20,178 bases of DNA, taken from positions 1-20,178 of the IMG/VR virus record IMGVR_UViG_3300025872_000400, one strand, 5' to 3'. Origin of the DNA: a virus. Made by a program: the position numbers and the translations under genes. A model generated the notes under the pieces. That model was given only the letters and a program-made list of their open reading frames with translations, was not told where the DNA came from and did not search any database. Shown piece after piece: positions 13,492 through 19,268 of this stretch (position 1 is the stretch's first letter; each line of letters begins with the position of its first letter).

Positions 13492-15252
13492 TTACACCAA
13501 TTCCGCCGCACGATCCGGCAGACCGTCGAGCAGCTTCTCAAACGATTCGCGAGTCCTCGTCGCGTTCTCGCCGACGTGCTCTTGCAGTTCCGACAATACC
13601 GAGCACTCGAACCAACTCGGCAGCGTGTGCTCGACGCGAGCCTTCGCATCCATCGGCAACCGTCGGCAAAGTGCTCCGGCCGGCGTCAACGCCTGACTAA
13701 TCACGTCCCCATGATCCTCGTCGAACCGCGAGAAAAACTTCTCGACCTTCGCCGCATCAACGCAGCGATCCCACACCGAGCGAACGCGCTTCACCATTCG
13801 ACCGACCGCTTCGCGAACCACGGCGACGTGAGCCTCTCGCAGCGATGTCTCGCGATCGTCCTCATCGTCATCCTCACCGAGCGGCAGATCGTCCGCGACG
13901 AGCCGTTGGTTCGTAGTCCCGCCTTCAGGCAGAACCTCATCCCGCCTGAAGGCGGAACTACGAACCCGCTCGCCACCCTTCTGCCCACCTTCGGCCGACT
14001 TTGCCAAGTTGCCGATATTCAGCGGATCTTTGAATTCGCTTTCCGGAACGGTCGGATCAAGATTCTCTAAGCTGCGAACTTCTTTCCGCACCATCCACGG
14101 CAGACCGCCGAGCGCCGTGCGGTAGTACGCCGCTCGCTGTGCGAGGTTCGATCGAACCATCGCTTGCCGCACGAACTCGAACTTGACGTTTTCCGATTCG
14201 TAATCGGCCTTCGTAAGCAGCTTGTAGGAACACTCCTGTTCCCAAGCGACGAGCCACGGCTCCAACGCATCGTCGAGATATTCCTGATTCGATTGTTCGA
14301 GCGAGGCGTAGGCCGAGTTCCCTTTCGCTCCGACCTTGTGCGGCGGGAGCCCAAGATAGTTCGCAATCGTGATCAGGTCGAACTCTTTCGATTCGAGCAG
14401 TTGCGACTCGGCCGGGTTGATCGTCAGCGCGTTGGCCTTCGCTCCCTCTTCGAGGATCACCGCCTTGTGAGCGCTCTTCAATCCGGCCTTCATCTTCTGC
14501 CAAGTCGCTTGCAGCCGAGCGTACGCTTTATCGCTGAGCGCCTCCGGAGCCTCGATCGTGAACTTCGGAGTCGCCGCGTTCTCGAAGAACACGTTCCCGA
14601 ATTGCTGACGAGCGATCGCACCGCCGAAACCTTCGACCGCGACTTTCAACAGCGAGTAACCGGTGAGTCCATCGAAGCCGAATCCGTGAATGTGCAGCAC
14701 GTTCTCCGGCGCGAGCCTACGCAGTTCCGAAGCCGGATCGTCGAGCGTTCCGCCGAGCGACGTGACGTAATACAGCCGGCCGTTCACTCGGACGGGACAG
14801 GTGCGATCAGGCAGCAGCGGCACAATATCGATCGGCTCGCCCGCCTGGTTTCGGTAGATGTACGCGAATCCGCCGCCTTGAAGGATCGCGTGCCCGGTCA
14901 GCGTTTGCTTCAGGTGAAAGGCCGAAGTCTCTCGACAGGCTCGCAGCCGCACGAACTTCCCACCGGGAATCGTCAAATCGCGCGTCTGCTTGCCGCTCTC
15001 TTCCCACCGAAACGGATAGAACGGCAGCTTGGCCAACGCGCCCGACAGCAGCGAAACGCCACGGTACACGCCCGACAGACGCAACGCCGTTTGCCGGTTG
15101 ACCCGAATCCCGCTGACCGACTTCGTTTCGCCGAACGCCTCGTCCCACGCTTCGGGATCGGACAGCGAGACGCTCGGATTCTCCCACGAGAGCCGCTGCT
15201 CGGTCACACCGCGAGCGTCAACGTCGAACGAACTACACGCCAGAGCTTCCAT
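13492..15252 (-). CDS. Portal protein, HK97 family
   Basis: A 586-aa protein, start ATG 15252 with GAAGGGAAGAGC upstream. The core (about 45-420) has the expected portal blocks: VNRQTALRLSGVYRGVSLLSG, ALAKLPFYPFRW, HLKQTLTGHAILQGGGFAYIYR, VLHIHGFGFDGLTGYSLL, GNVFFENAATPKFTIE, GLPPHKVGAKGNSAYASLEQ and DDALEPWLVAWEQECSYKLL. It forms the dodecameric DNA entry ring at one capsid vertex. The C-terminal ~165 residues are long for the family and include an acidic patch (LGEDDDEDDRE) and charged helices. Residues 430-448 (VRSSAFRRDEVLPEGGTTN) are encoded by palindromic element B4, inserted without breaking the frame and lying beyond the conserved core. Confidence 0.93.
   Translation of the reverse strand: MEALACSSFDVDARGVTEQRLSWENPSVSLSDPEAWDEAFGETKSVSGIRVNRQTALRLSGVYRGVSLLSGALAKLPFYPFRWEESGKQTRDLTIPGGKFVRLRACRETSAFHLKQTLTGHAILQGGGFAYIYRNQAGEPIDIVPLLPDRTCPVRVNGRLYYVTSLGGTLDDPASELRRLAPENVLHIHGFGFDGLTGYSLLKVAVEGFGGAIARQQFGNVFFENAATPKFTIEAPEALSDKAYARLQATWQKMKAGLKSAHKAVILEEGAKANALTINPAESQLLESKEFDLITIANYLGLPPHKVGAKGNSAYASLEQSNQEYLDDALEPWLVAWEQECSYKLLTKADYESENVKFEFVRQAMVRSNLAQRAAYYRTALGGLPWMVRKEVRSLENLDPTVPESEFKDPLNIGNLAKSAEGGQKGGERVRSSAFRRDEVLPEGGTTNQRLVADDLPLGEDDDEDDRETSLREAHVAVVREAVGRMVKRVRSVWDRCVDAAKVEKFFSRFDEDHGDVISQALTPAGALCRRLPMDAKARVEHTLPSWFECSVLSELQEHVGENATRTRESFEKLLDGLPDRAAELV
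13909..13965. repeat. Palindromic element family B, copy B4 (inside the portal gene)
   Basis: Starts GTTCGTAGTCCCGCCTTCAG and ends GAAGGCGGAACTACGAAC. It is 57 nt long, exactly 19 codons, so it is frame-neutral within the portal coding sequence. Its loop is shorter than in B2 and B3. Confidence 0.93.
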
Positions 15253-15264
15253 GCTCTTCCCTTC

Positions 15265-15295
15265 GTAGGGTTGGTCGAGTCATCGAGACCCACCA
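15265..15295. repeat. Family C half element, C6
   Basis: GTAGGGTTGGTCGAG, then TCATCGAGACCCACCA; one substitution relative to C4. Like C4 it is a left arm only, and it lies in the spacer upstream of the portal start. Confidence 0.88.
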
Positions 15296-15301
15296 GATTC
15301 A

Positions 15302-15520
15302 TTATGAAACGGTGAATTTCCCGCGCGGTCCCATCGTTGCCAGTAATGCCTCTTGCAAATCGAAATACACATCCGCGAGCAGATCTTCGTTGATCTTGAT
15401 CTTCGACTGACATTGTCGCGCGACGAACACGACGGGAGCATTCGCTTCCGATGTCGCCTTTCTGATACCGACGATCGAGGCCACACCACCGAACGTAAAT
15501 TGCCTTCGGCTGACTTTCAT
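15302..15520 (-). CDS. Small protein with Tat-like N-terminus (72 aa) between terminase and portal
   Basis: Start ATG 15520 (MKVSRRQFTFGGVASIVGIR), with GGAGAAGATGGAAA upstream. The N-terminus matches the twin-arginine pattern S-R-R-x-F, followed by a short hydrophobic stretch (FTFGGVASIVGI) and a possible cleavage region SEANA. The remaining ~42 residues (PVVFVARQCQSKIKINED and LLADVYFDLQEALLATMGPRG) look like a compact strand-helix unit. It lies between element A7 and half element C6. Tat-type leader peptides are not expected in a phage packaging operon, so this may be a moron gene, a lysis or superinfection factor, or a chance match because the hydrophobic core is short. No family is recognised. 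Confidence 0.55.
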   Translation of the reverse strand: MKVSRRQFTFGGVASIVGIRKATSEANAPVVFVARQCQSKIKINEDLLADVYFDLQEALLATMGPRGKFTVS

Positions 15521-15551
15521 TTTCCATCTTCTCCACACACGCTGACGACCA

Positions 15552-15582
15552 GACTTCCGAAGTCTCTGAGACTTCGGAAGTC
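15552..15582. repeat. Palindromic element family A, copy A7
   Basis: GACTTCCGAAGTC, spacer TCTGA, GACTTCGGAAGTC. The identity with A9 extends outwards to the flanking tgacgacca and tttca on either side (about 45 nt shared). It abuts the terminase stop (15585-15587). Confidence 0.94.
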
Positions 15583-15584
15583 TT

Positions 15585-17519
15585 TCAATCATCGCCCAAC
15601 ACGCGCACGTCTCGTTTGTCATAAACGCTGCCATTCTTCTCGTGAAACAGCAGCTCGCTGTACGCCATCAACACCGACACCATTTCGTCGATCTTCGCCA
15701 GCGGGTTTGACTTGTCCGGCATCCACAGATCGCGGCTGTCGCGGACGATCGTCAGGTTTCCGGCCTGCCACGCCAGACACGGCTCGTTGCCGTGTCGAAT
15801 CCAGCCCTCTTTCAAGTTCTGCTCGAACGATCTAAGCGGCTCGTTGTAAAACTTCGCAATCTGAGTGAACTCGAAGACCTCTTGCCCGTGATCGTTCGAC
15901 AGGTTTTGAGCGACCACGCGAGCGAACATCGGATCGTATGCCCACGACCGAATCGAATACCGCTTCGAGAACGCCGCAATGCGCCGTTCGATGTCCGGAT
16001 AGTCGATCCCGTCTCCCTCGTAACAGATCAGCGAACCGGACTTGATCCAAGCCGCGATCTGCGGAGTCATTAGCGCGTCGTCGCGGCCTTCGCAGGTGAA
16101 GGCTTGCCCGATCAAGTGAATCTCTTCACCGATCGGAAACACCGCCGCAAACGCCGCGAAGTCGTTCGACCGAGCCAGATCAAACCCGCCGAACCCGACC
16201 GCTCCACGCGGCACCGCCGTTGCGCCCGCTCCACGCAGCCACAGCTCCGGCGTGATAAACTTTGCCTTGCTGCTCACTCGGACATTCATGTGATACCGCA
16301 GCAGCGTGTTGAGCGCCTTCGGCCGTTGCCTCGCCTCGTTCGCCCGCGCTTTCAAGTATCGCGGAGCGACCGAGATTCCGAGATTTGGATTCGCTTTCGG
16401 CCAGCAAGCCTCATCAAACGGATCGTCCGCCGCGATCGTTCCGCTGCCGTCGCAGTGATCGTTGAAAAGTGCTGCCCATCCAGCACGACGCGCCAGCGAG
16501 TGGTTCCCCTTTTCTCCAGCGGCAAGACCACTCGCTCGCGCGTCGTGCTTGTGACCGCATTTCACGCAGCCCAAACATGGCCGCTCGTGATTGTCGATCG
16601 CCGCCAGGAAGCCGAAGACCGTGTCGTCAACAACCTCGTCGGTCAAAGCCGATTCGCAGACGCGAGCGAAATAGTCGTGCTCGTTGATCCACAGTTCGGA
16701 GCCGTCGTGTCCGGCCGTCGTGATAAACATGATCAGCGGCTGAAACCGAGCACCGCCGGCCGTGGTGATCTTCTCGAACAGTCCCTCGTGCCGCTTCGCC
16801 CATTCGTGCAGTTCGTCCGCGACGACGGCCGACGTGTTCAAGCCGTCGGTCGATTTGCTGTCGCTGCCGAGAATCTGAATGAAGCTGTTCGTCTTCGAGT
16901 AGTGAATCGACTTGGCCAGCGGTCGCAGCCGTTTTCGCAGCGGCTTGCTCTTCGCGATCATGTTCACCGCTTCGCGGAACACGATCTTCGCCTGCGCCTC
17001 TTTCGTGGCCACGCAGTAAATCTCCGCCGCTTCCTCCGTCGGAAGATCGAAGACCAGCAGCAGCAGCATGATTGCGGCCATGAACGTGGACTTCCCGTTT
17101 TTGCGAGCGATCTCGATCAGAGACCGCTCGAAGCGTCGGCCGCCGTCTTCTTTGCGTCGCCAGCCGAACAGACACCAGATAATGAACTTCTGCCAGTCGC
17201 TCAGCGTGAAGGGATCGCCGGCCTTCGTGTGACCGCTGGGGCTGTTCTTGCTGTGCTTGCAGCAAGATTCGATGAAGACAATCGCCACTTCGGCGTGAGC
17301 CTCGGAAAAGACATAACCACGAGCTTCGGCTTCCACGAGATCGCGGACATGCCGCAGCACAGCCAGACGAACCAATCGGCCAGCGACGATCTGACCTCCG
17401 AGAACACGCCGGCAATACGTCTCGACGTCACGAGCGATCGGAGACGAACCGAACGCCGGGATCGGGTCGGCTCGCTGTCGCGCGGGCTTCTTTCGTTTGT
17501 TCGTGGTTGTTCGTGCAAT
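15585..17519 (-). CDS. Terminase large subunit (ATPase and nuclease)
   Basis: The packaging motor. Numbered from the proposed start, the Walker A-like motif ARKNGKS is at 138-144, Walker B VVADE at about 232-236, and the coupling motif TTAGHDG at about 267-273. The C-terminal RuvC-type nuclease shows GFGGFDLARSNDFAAF, RSWAYDPMFARVVAQNL and AKIDEMVSVLMAYSE. An insertion between the domains has a Cys knuckle (CLGCVKCGHKH) followed by about 23 residues encoded by palindromic element D1. The start is uncertain. The ORF is open to an ATG at 17627, but that reads straight through element C7 and overlaps the previous gene. After the element there is AGGGAAAAG then ACG ATT GCA, and no ATG, GTG or TTG in frame for a long distance. 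I place the start at ATT 17519 (644 aa); the alternative is ATG 17627 (680 aa). Confidence 0.93.
   Translation of the reverse strand: MARTTTNKRKKPARQRADPIPAFGSSPIARDVETYCRRVLGGQIVAGRLVRLAVLRHVRDLVEAEARGYVFSEAHAEVAIVFIESCCKHSKNSPSGHTKAGDPFTLSDWQKFIIWCLFGWRRKEDGGRRFERSLIEIARKNGKSTFMAAIMLLLLVFDLPTEEAAEIYCVATKEAQAKIVFREAVNMIAKSKPLRKRLRPLAKSIHYSKTNSFIQILGSDSKSTDGLNTSAVVADELHEWAKRHEGLFEKITTAGGARFQPLIMFITTAGHDGSELWINEHDYFARVCESALTDEVVDDTVFGFLAAIDNHERPCLGCVKCGHKHDARASGLAAGEKGNHSLARRAGWAALFNDHCDGSGTIAADDPFDEACWPKANPNLGISVAPRYLKARANEARQRPKALNTLLRYHMNVRVSSKAKFITPELWLRGAGATAVPRGAVGFGGFDLARSNDFAAFAAVFPIGEEIHLIGQAFTCEGRDDALMTPQIAAWIKSGSLICYEGDGIDYPDIERRIAAFSKRYSIRSWAYDPMFARVVAQNLSNDHGQEVFEFTQIAKFYNEPLRSFEQNLKEGWIRHGNEPCLAWQAGNLTIVRDSRDLWMPDKSNPLAKIDEMVSVLMAYSELLFHEKNGSVYDKRDVRVLGDD
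16482..16550. repeat. Palindromic element family D, copy D1 (inside the large terminase gene)
   Basis: Left arm AGCACGACGCGCCAGCGAG and right arm CTCGCTCGCGCGTCGTGCT, one mismatch, with TGG and CCA next to the loop. It is read in frame by the terminase as HDARASG ... NHSLARRAG. The arms match those of D2. Confidence 0.92.
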
Positions 17520-17531
17520 CGTCTTTTCCCT

Positions 17532-17607
17532 GTAGGGCGGGTCGAGCATCGAGACCCACCAGAAAAGAAAACGAAATGGTGGGTCTCGATGACTCGACCC
17601 ACCCGAC
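17532..17607. repeat. Palindromic element family C, copy C7
   Basis: Arms GTAGGGCGGGTCGAGCATCG and GATGACTCGACCCACCCGAC with inner GAGACCCACCA and TGGTGGGTCTC. It lies between the 75-aa gene and the probable terminase start. It is open in the terminase frame, which creates the ambiguous long N-terminus. Confidence 0.92.
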
Positions 17608-17613
17608 GAAGAC

Positions 17614-17841
17614 TCACGCCGCTGCATCGCCGCGCGGCATCACGAATTCGCGAGCGTCGGCCAACGCCTCATCGGCCGTTGACCGATAGGGTAAATGCAC
17701 AATTCGGATTCGCCGCGTCGTGCCACGCGGCAACGTGATCACCACACGCCACTCTCCCAAGAGCGTCACCTGCAAAGCGACGTTCTCCAGATGGGGCGCG
17801 ATCCCCAACAGCTCCTCAAGCAACTTCGGCACGTCATCCAT
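17614..17841 (-). CDS. Unknown protein between small and large terminase genes (75 aa)
   Basis: Start ATG 17841 (MDDVPKLLEELLGIAPHLEN) with TGGAGCCTGTC upstream; the GGAG is at the outer edge of element D2. The product has an N-terminal helix, then strands (VALQVTLLGEWRVVITLPRG, RRIRIVHLPYRS) and a final helix (DEALADAREFVM). Total length is 75 residues. The fold looks complete, not truncated. No family is recognised. Genes at this position in other phages sometimes encode small DNA-binding or nuclease-associated proteins, but nothing here shows that. The extended ORF to 17901 is D2 read through. Confidence 0.62.
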   Translation of the reverse strand: MDDVPKLLEELLGIAPHLENVALQVTLLGEWRVVITLPRGTTRRIRIVHLPYRSTADEALADAREFVMPRGDAAA

Positions 17842-17851
17842 GACAGGCTCC

Positions 17852-17919
17852 AGCACGACGCGCCAGCGAGTGTTTGCGGTTCTGTCCGCAGAAACGAACA
17901 CTCGCTGGCGCGTCGTGCT
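17852..17919. repeat. Palindromic element family D, copy D2
   Basis: Left arm AGCACGACGCGCCAGCGAG and right arm CTCGCTGGCGCGTCGTGCT are perfectly complementary, extended by TGTT and AACA, with an inner stem TGCGG / CCGCA. It fills the spacer between the small terminase stop and the 75-aa gene. The terminase stop TAG is formed at its edge (17918-17920). Confidence 0.94.
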
Positions 17920-18445
17920 AGTTTCGTTTCGCTCCCACCATCCGCTCGAACTGTTTCGAGATCTGCTCGATCGGATCGTCGTCCTCTTCGCCGTTGCCGC
18001 CCTGAATTCGCATTCCAGATCGGCTGCTCGGCGTCATCCCGAATTCGCGAGCCAACCGCAGCAGATCATTCCGCGACTTGTGCATGATCGCCGTCACCGG
18101 ATGCTGATAGACCGACGAGCCGATCTCTTCCCCGTCGTTGTTCGTGCGAGTCGATTCGACGAACAGCTTCTCGATGTCGCCGGCAATCCAATTCGAGCAG
18201 TTGCGAAACATTGAAAACGTGTCGCAGAACAATGCGAAGACCACGCCGTCGATCGGAGTCAAAAGGTTGTGCTTGACCAGTCGCGGAGCGAGTTCGCGCC
18301 ACAACTCTTGAGCCGCCTCGTCGAGCCACTCCGGCATGATCGGCTCGCCGGCCGCGACCTCGACGCCCGCATCGCGATCCTTGCGATACGTGCCGCGCTC
18401 TTTCTTCACCGCCGCCGGCGTCTTTGCTGGTCCGCGTCTGCCCAT
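17918..18445 (-). CDS. Terminase small subunit, P27 family
   Basis: A 175-aa protein from ATG 18445. It begins MGRRGPAKTPAAVKKERGTY, the P27-family opening (G-R-P/G-P-A-K-TP, then a basic stretch), followed by MPEWLDEAAQELWRELAPRLVKHNLLTPIDGVVFALFCDTFSMFR and the closing HPVTAIMHKSRNDLLRLAREFGMTPSSRSGMRI, which is diagnostic for this family. It recognises the packaging site and loads the large subunit. The ATG lies one base from a degenerate family C element (C8) and no Shine-Dalgarno is visible upstream (CCAAAACTACG), so translation initiation may be weakened or may depend on upstream genes. The stop is at the edge of element D2. Confidence 0.93.
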   Translation of the reverse strand: MGRRGPAKTPAAVKKERGTYRKDRDAGVEVAAGEPIMPEWLDEAAQELWRELAPRLVKHNLLTPIDGVVFALFCDTFSMFRNCSNWIAGDIEKLFVESTRTNNDGEEIGSSVYQHPVTAIMHKSRNDLLRLAREFGMTPSSRSGMRIQGGNGEEDDDPIEQISKQFERMVGAKRN

Positions 18446-18446
18446 C

Positions 18447-18600
18447 GTAGTTTTGGTCGAGTCATCGGGTAGCGTGCCGGAAGGAAAGACTTCCGAAGTC
18501 TCAAAGACTTCGGAAGTCTGGCAGTCCACGACACGACCTCAAGACCCACCGACTCGCTTTCGTTTGTGTGGTGGTTTTCGCGTTGCTCGACCCACCCGAC
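18447..18600. repeat. Degenerate family C element, C8, interrupted by family A copy A8
   Basis: The left part GTAGTTTTGGTCGAGTCATC resembles the start of family C; after A8 the sequence resumes with AGACCCACC at 18542 and ends with GCTCGACCCACCCGAC at 18585-18600. The right half codes for the HNH C-terminus, and the HNH stop lies within it. Heavily mutated, hence the lower confidence. Confidence 0.6.
18488..18518. repeat. Palindromic element family A, copy A8 (nested in C8)
   Basis: GACTTCCGAAGTC, TCAAA, GACTTCGGAAGTC; perfect. It lies between the two arms of the degenerate C8 element. Confidence 0.93.
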
Positions 18601-19006
18601 CTAACAGCCGATCCTCGGTCATCGTCTTGACCGAATGGCAGCGCCAGCACAGAGCTTGATGATTGGTCGGTTTCCAAAATCCCGGATCATCCGGCCCTGT
18701 CACTGGCACGATGTGATCCGTGCATTCGGAGGGGGTTGCGCGACCGGCCTGGCGACACCGCACGCAGAGCGGGTGTCGAGCGAGGAAGGCTCGCGAATAC
18801 TTTTGCCAGCGGTATCCGTATCCACGCGCGGCCGCGTGAGGAAACTCGGCGCTCGGAGCCGCACGCCCGACCCAGCCGAGGTTTCTTGTGGGCCGAGGGG
18901 CGAGGGGCGAGGGGCGAGGGGATGGGCCGGCAGACGATCCGCTCGCTGCTCGTCCCTCGTCCCTCGTCCCTCGTCCCTCACTCCGTTTCCCGACTCGCTT
19001 GGCCAT
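18539..19006 (-). CDS. HNH endonuclease
   Basis: A 155-aa protein from ATG 19006. The catalytic region runs from residue 60: RGYGYRWQKYSRAFLARHPL, zinc ligands CVRC (81-84), DHIVPV with D97 and H98, a W-x-PTNHQALC segment with N115, and WRCHSVKT (121-128). This is the typical small phage HNH nuclease found beside terminase genes, where it assists DNA cleavage at packaging. The N-terminal 10-40 (SEGRGTRDEGR, SPLAPRPT) is encoded by the 7-mer tandem element E and is low complexity. The C-terminus RVGRATRKPPHKRKRVGGS comes from a degenerate family C element. The enzyme core itself is intact. A Shine-Dalgarno before 19006 is weak and the start could lie elsewhere. Confidence 0.88.
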   Translation of the reverse strand: MAKRVGKRSEGRGTRDEGRAASGSSAGPSPRPSPLAPRPTRNLGWVGRAAPSAEFPHAAARGYGYRWQKYSRAFLARHPLCVRCRQAGRATPSECTDHIVPVTGPDDPGFWKPTNHQALCWRCHSVKTMTEDRLLGRVGRATRKPPHKRKRVGGS

Positions 19007-19176
19007 GAATTCGCCGATCGTTGAAAAAGCATCGACTTCACGAAATCGACCGACGTTTCCAGCGAGGCCAGCCGCACGTGCAAATTCACAATCCCGCCGA
19101 AGATCGTCAAATGCAGCAGAGTCGCCAACGCGATCCAATCACCGACCCCAAGTTGTGTCAGCTTCCGTTCCGACAT
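18700..19176 (-). CDS. Small membrane protein, possibly holin-like, with a C-terminus overlapping the HNH gene
   Basis: Start ATG 19176 (MSERKLTQLGVGDWIALATL). Residues 11-34 (VGDWIALATLLHLTIFGGIVNLHV) form one membrane helix, followed by a short amphipathic segment (RLASLETSVDFVKSMLFQRS). This one-helix plan with a short coiled segment is common for small phage membrane proteins. From about residue 57 the frame overlaps the HNH gene for 307 nt, running through element E in an alternative frame until TGA at 18700. That part is Pro/Arg/Gly-rich, so the original protein probably ended soon after residue 55 and lost its stop. Function unknown; lysis, or exclusion of a second phage, is possible. 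Confidence 0.55.
   Translation of the reverse strand: MSERKLTQLGVGDWIALATLLHLTIFGGIVNLHVRLASLETSVDFVKSMLFQRSANSWPSESGNGVRDEGRGTRDEQRADRLPAHPLAPRPSPLGPQETSAGSGVRLRAPSFLTRPRVDTDTAGKSIREPSSLDTRSACGVARPVAQPPPNARITSCQ
18894..18980. repeat. 7-mer tandem inverted structure, element E
   Basis: Left part is about four copies of GAGGGGC (18894-18920) and the right part about four copies of CCTCGTC (18949-18980), pairing as an imperfect hairpin around a 28-nt loop. It lies inside the HNH coding sequence. Three 7-mers equal 21 nt, so expansion in threes keeps the frame. Confidence 0.85.
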
Positions 19177-19229
19177 CGTGACTCCGAATCTGACGACCAG
19201 ACTTCGACGACCAGACTTCGTGACGACCA

Positions 19230-19260
19230 GACTTCCGAAGTCTCTGAGACTTCGGAAGTC
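19230..19260. repeat. Palindromic element family A, copy A9, with tandem partial copies
   Basis: GACTTCCGAAGTC, TCTGA, GACTTCGGAAGTC; perfect. On its left are two partial units (GACGACCAGACTTC at 19192-19205 and 19207-19220, approximately), so the flank has been duplicated in tandem. It fills the 92-nt spacer between Gam and the membrane protein. Confidence 0.93.
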
Positions 19261-19268
19261 TTTCACTT

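Noticed and set aside
14164-15315. Plus-strand ORF (383 aa) opposite the portal
   Set aside because: Antisense shadow of the conserved portal core; no ribosome binding site or family resemblance.
16104-17738. Long plus-strand ORF (544 aa) opposite the large terminase
   Set aside because: It is antisense to the terminase ATPase and nuclease motifs, has extremely Arg-rich composition, and runs through elements C7 and D1.
1595-19260. Family A copies as a CRISPR array
   Set aside because: Spacing is irregular (hundreds to thousands of nt), copies lie between genes, and no cas genes are present.
1595-19260. Family A palindromes as Rho-independent terminators
   Set aside because: No T-tract follows the stems on either strand, and nine terminators within one late operon, one of them inside a gene, would be incompatible with expression of the structural genes.
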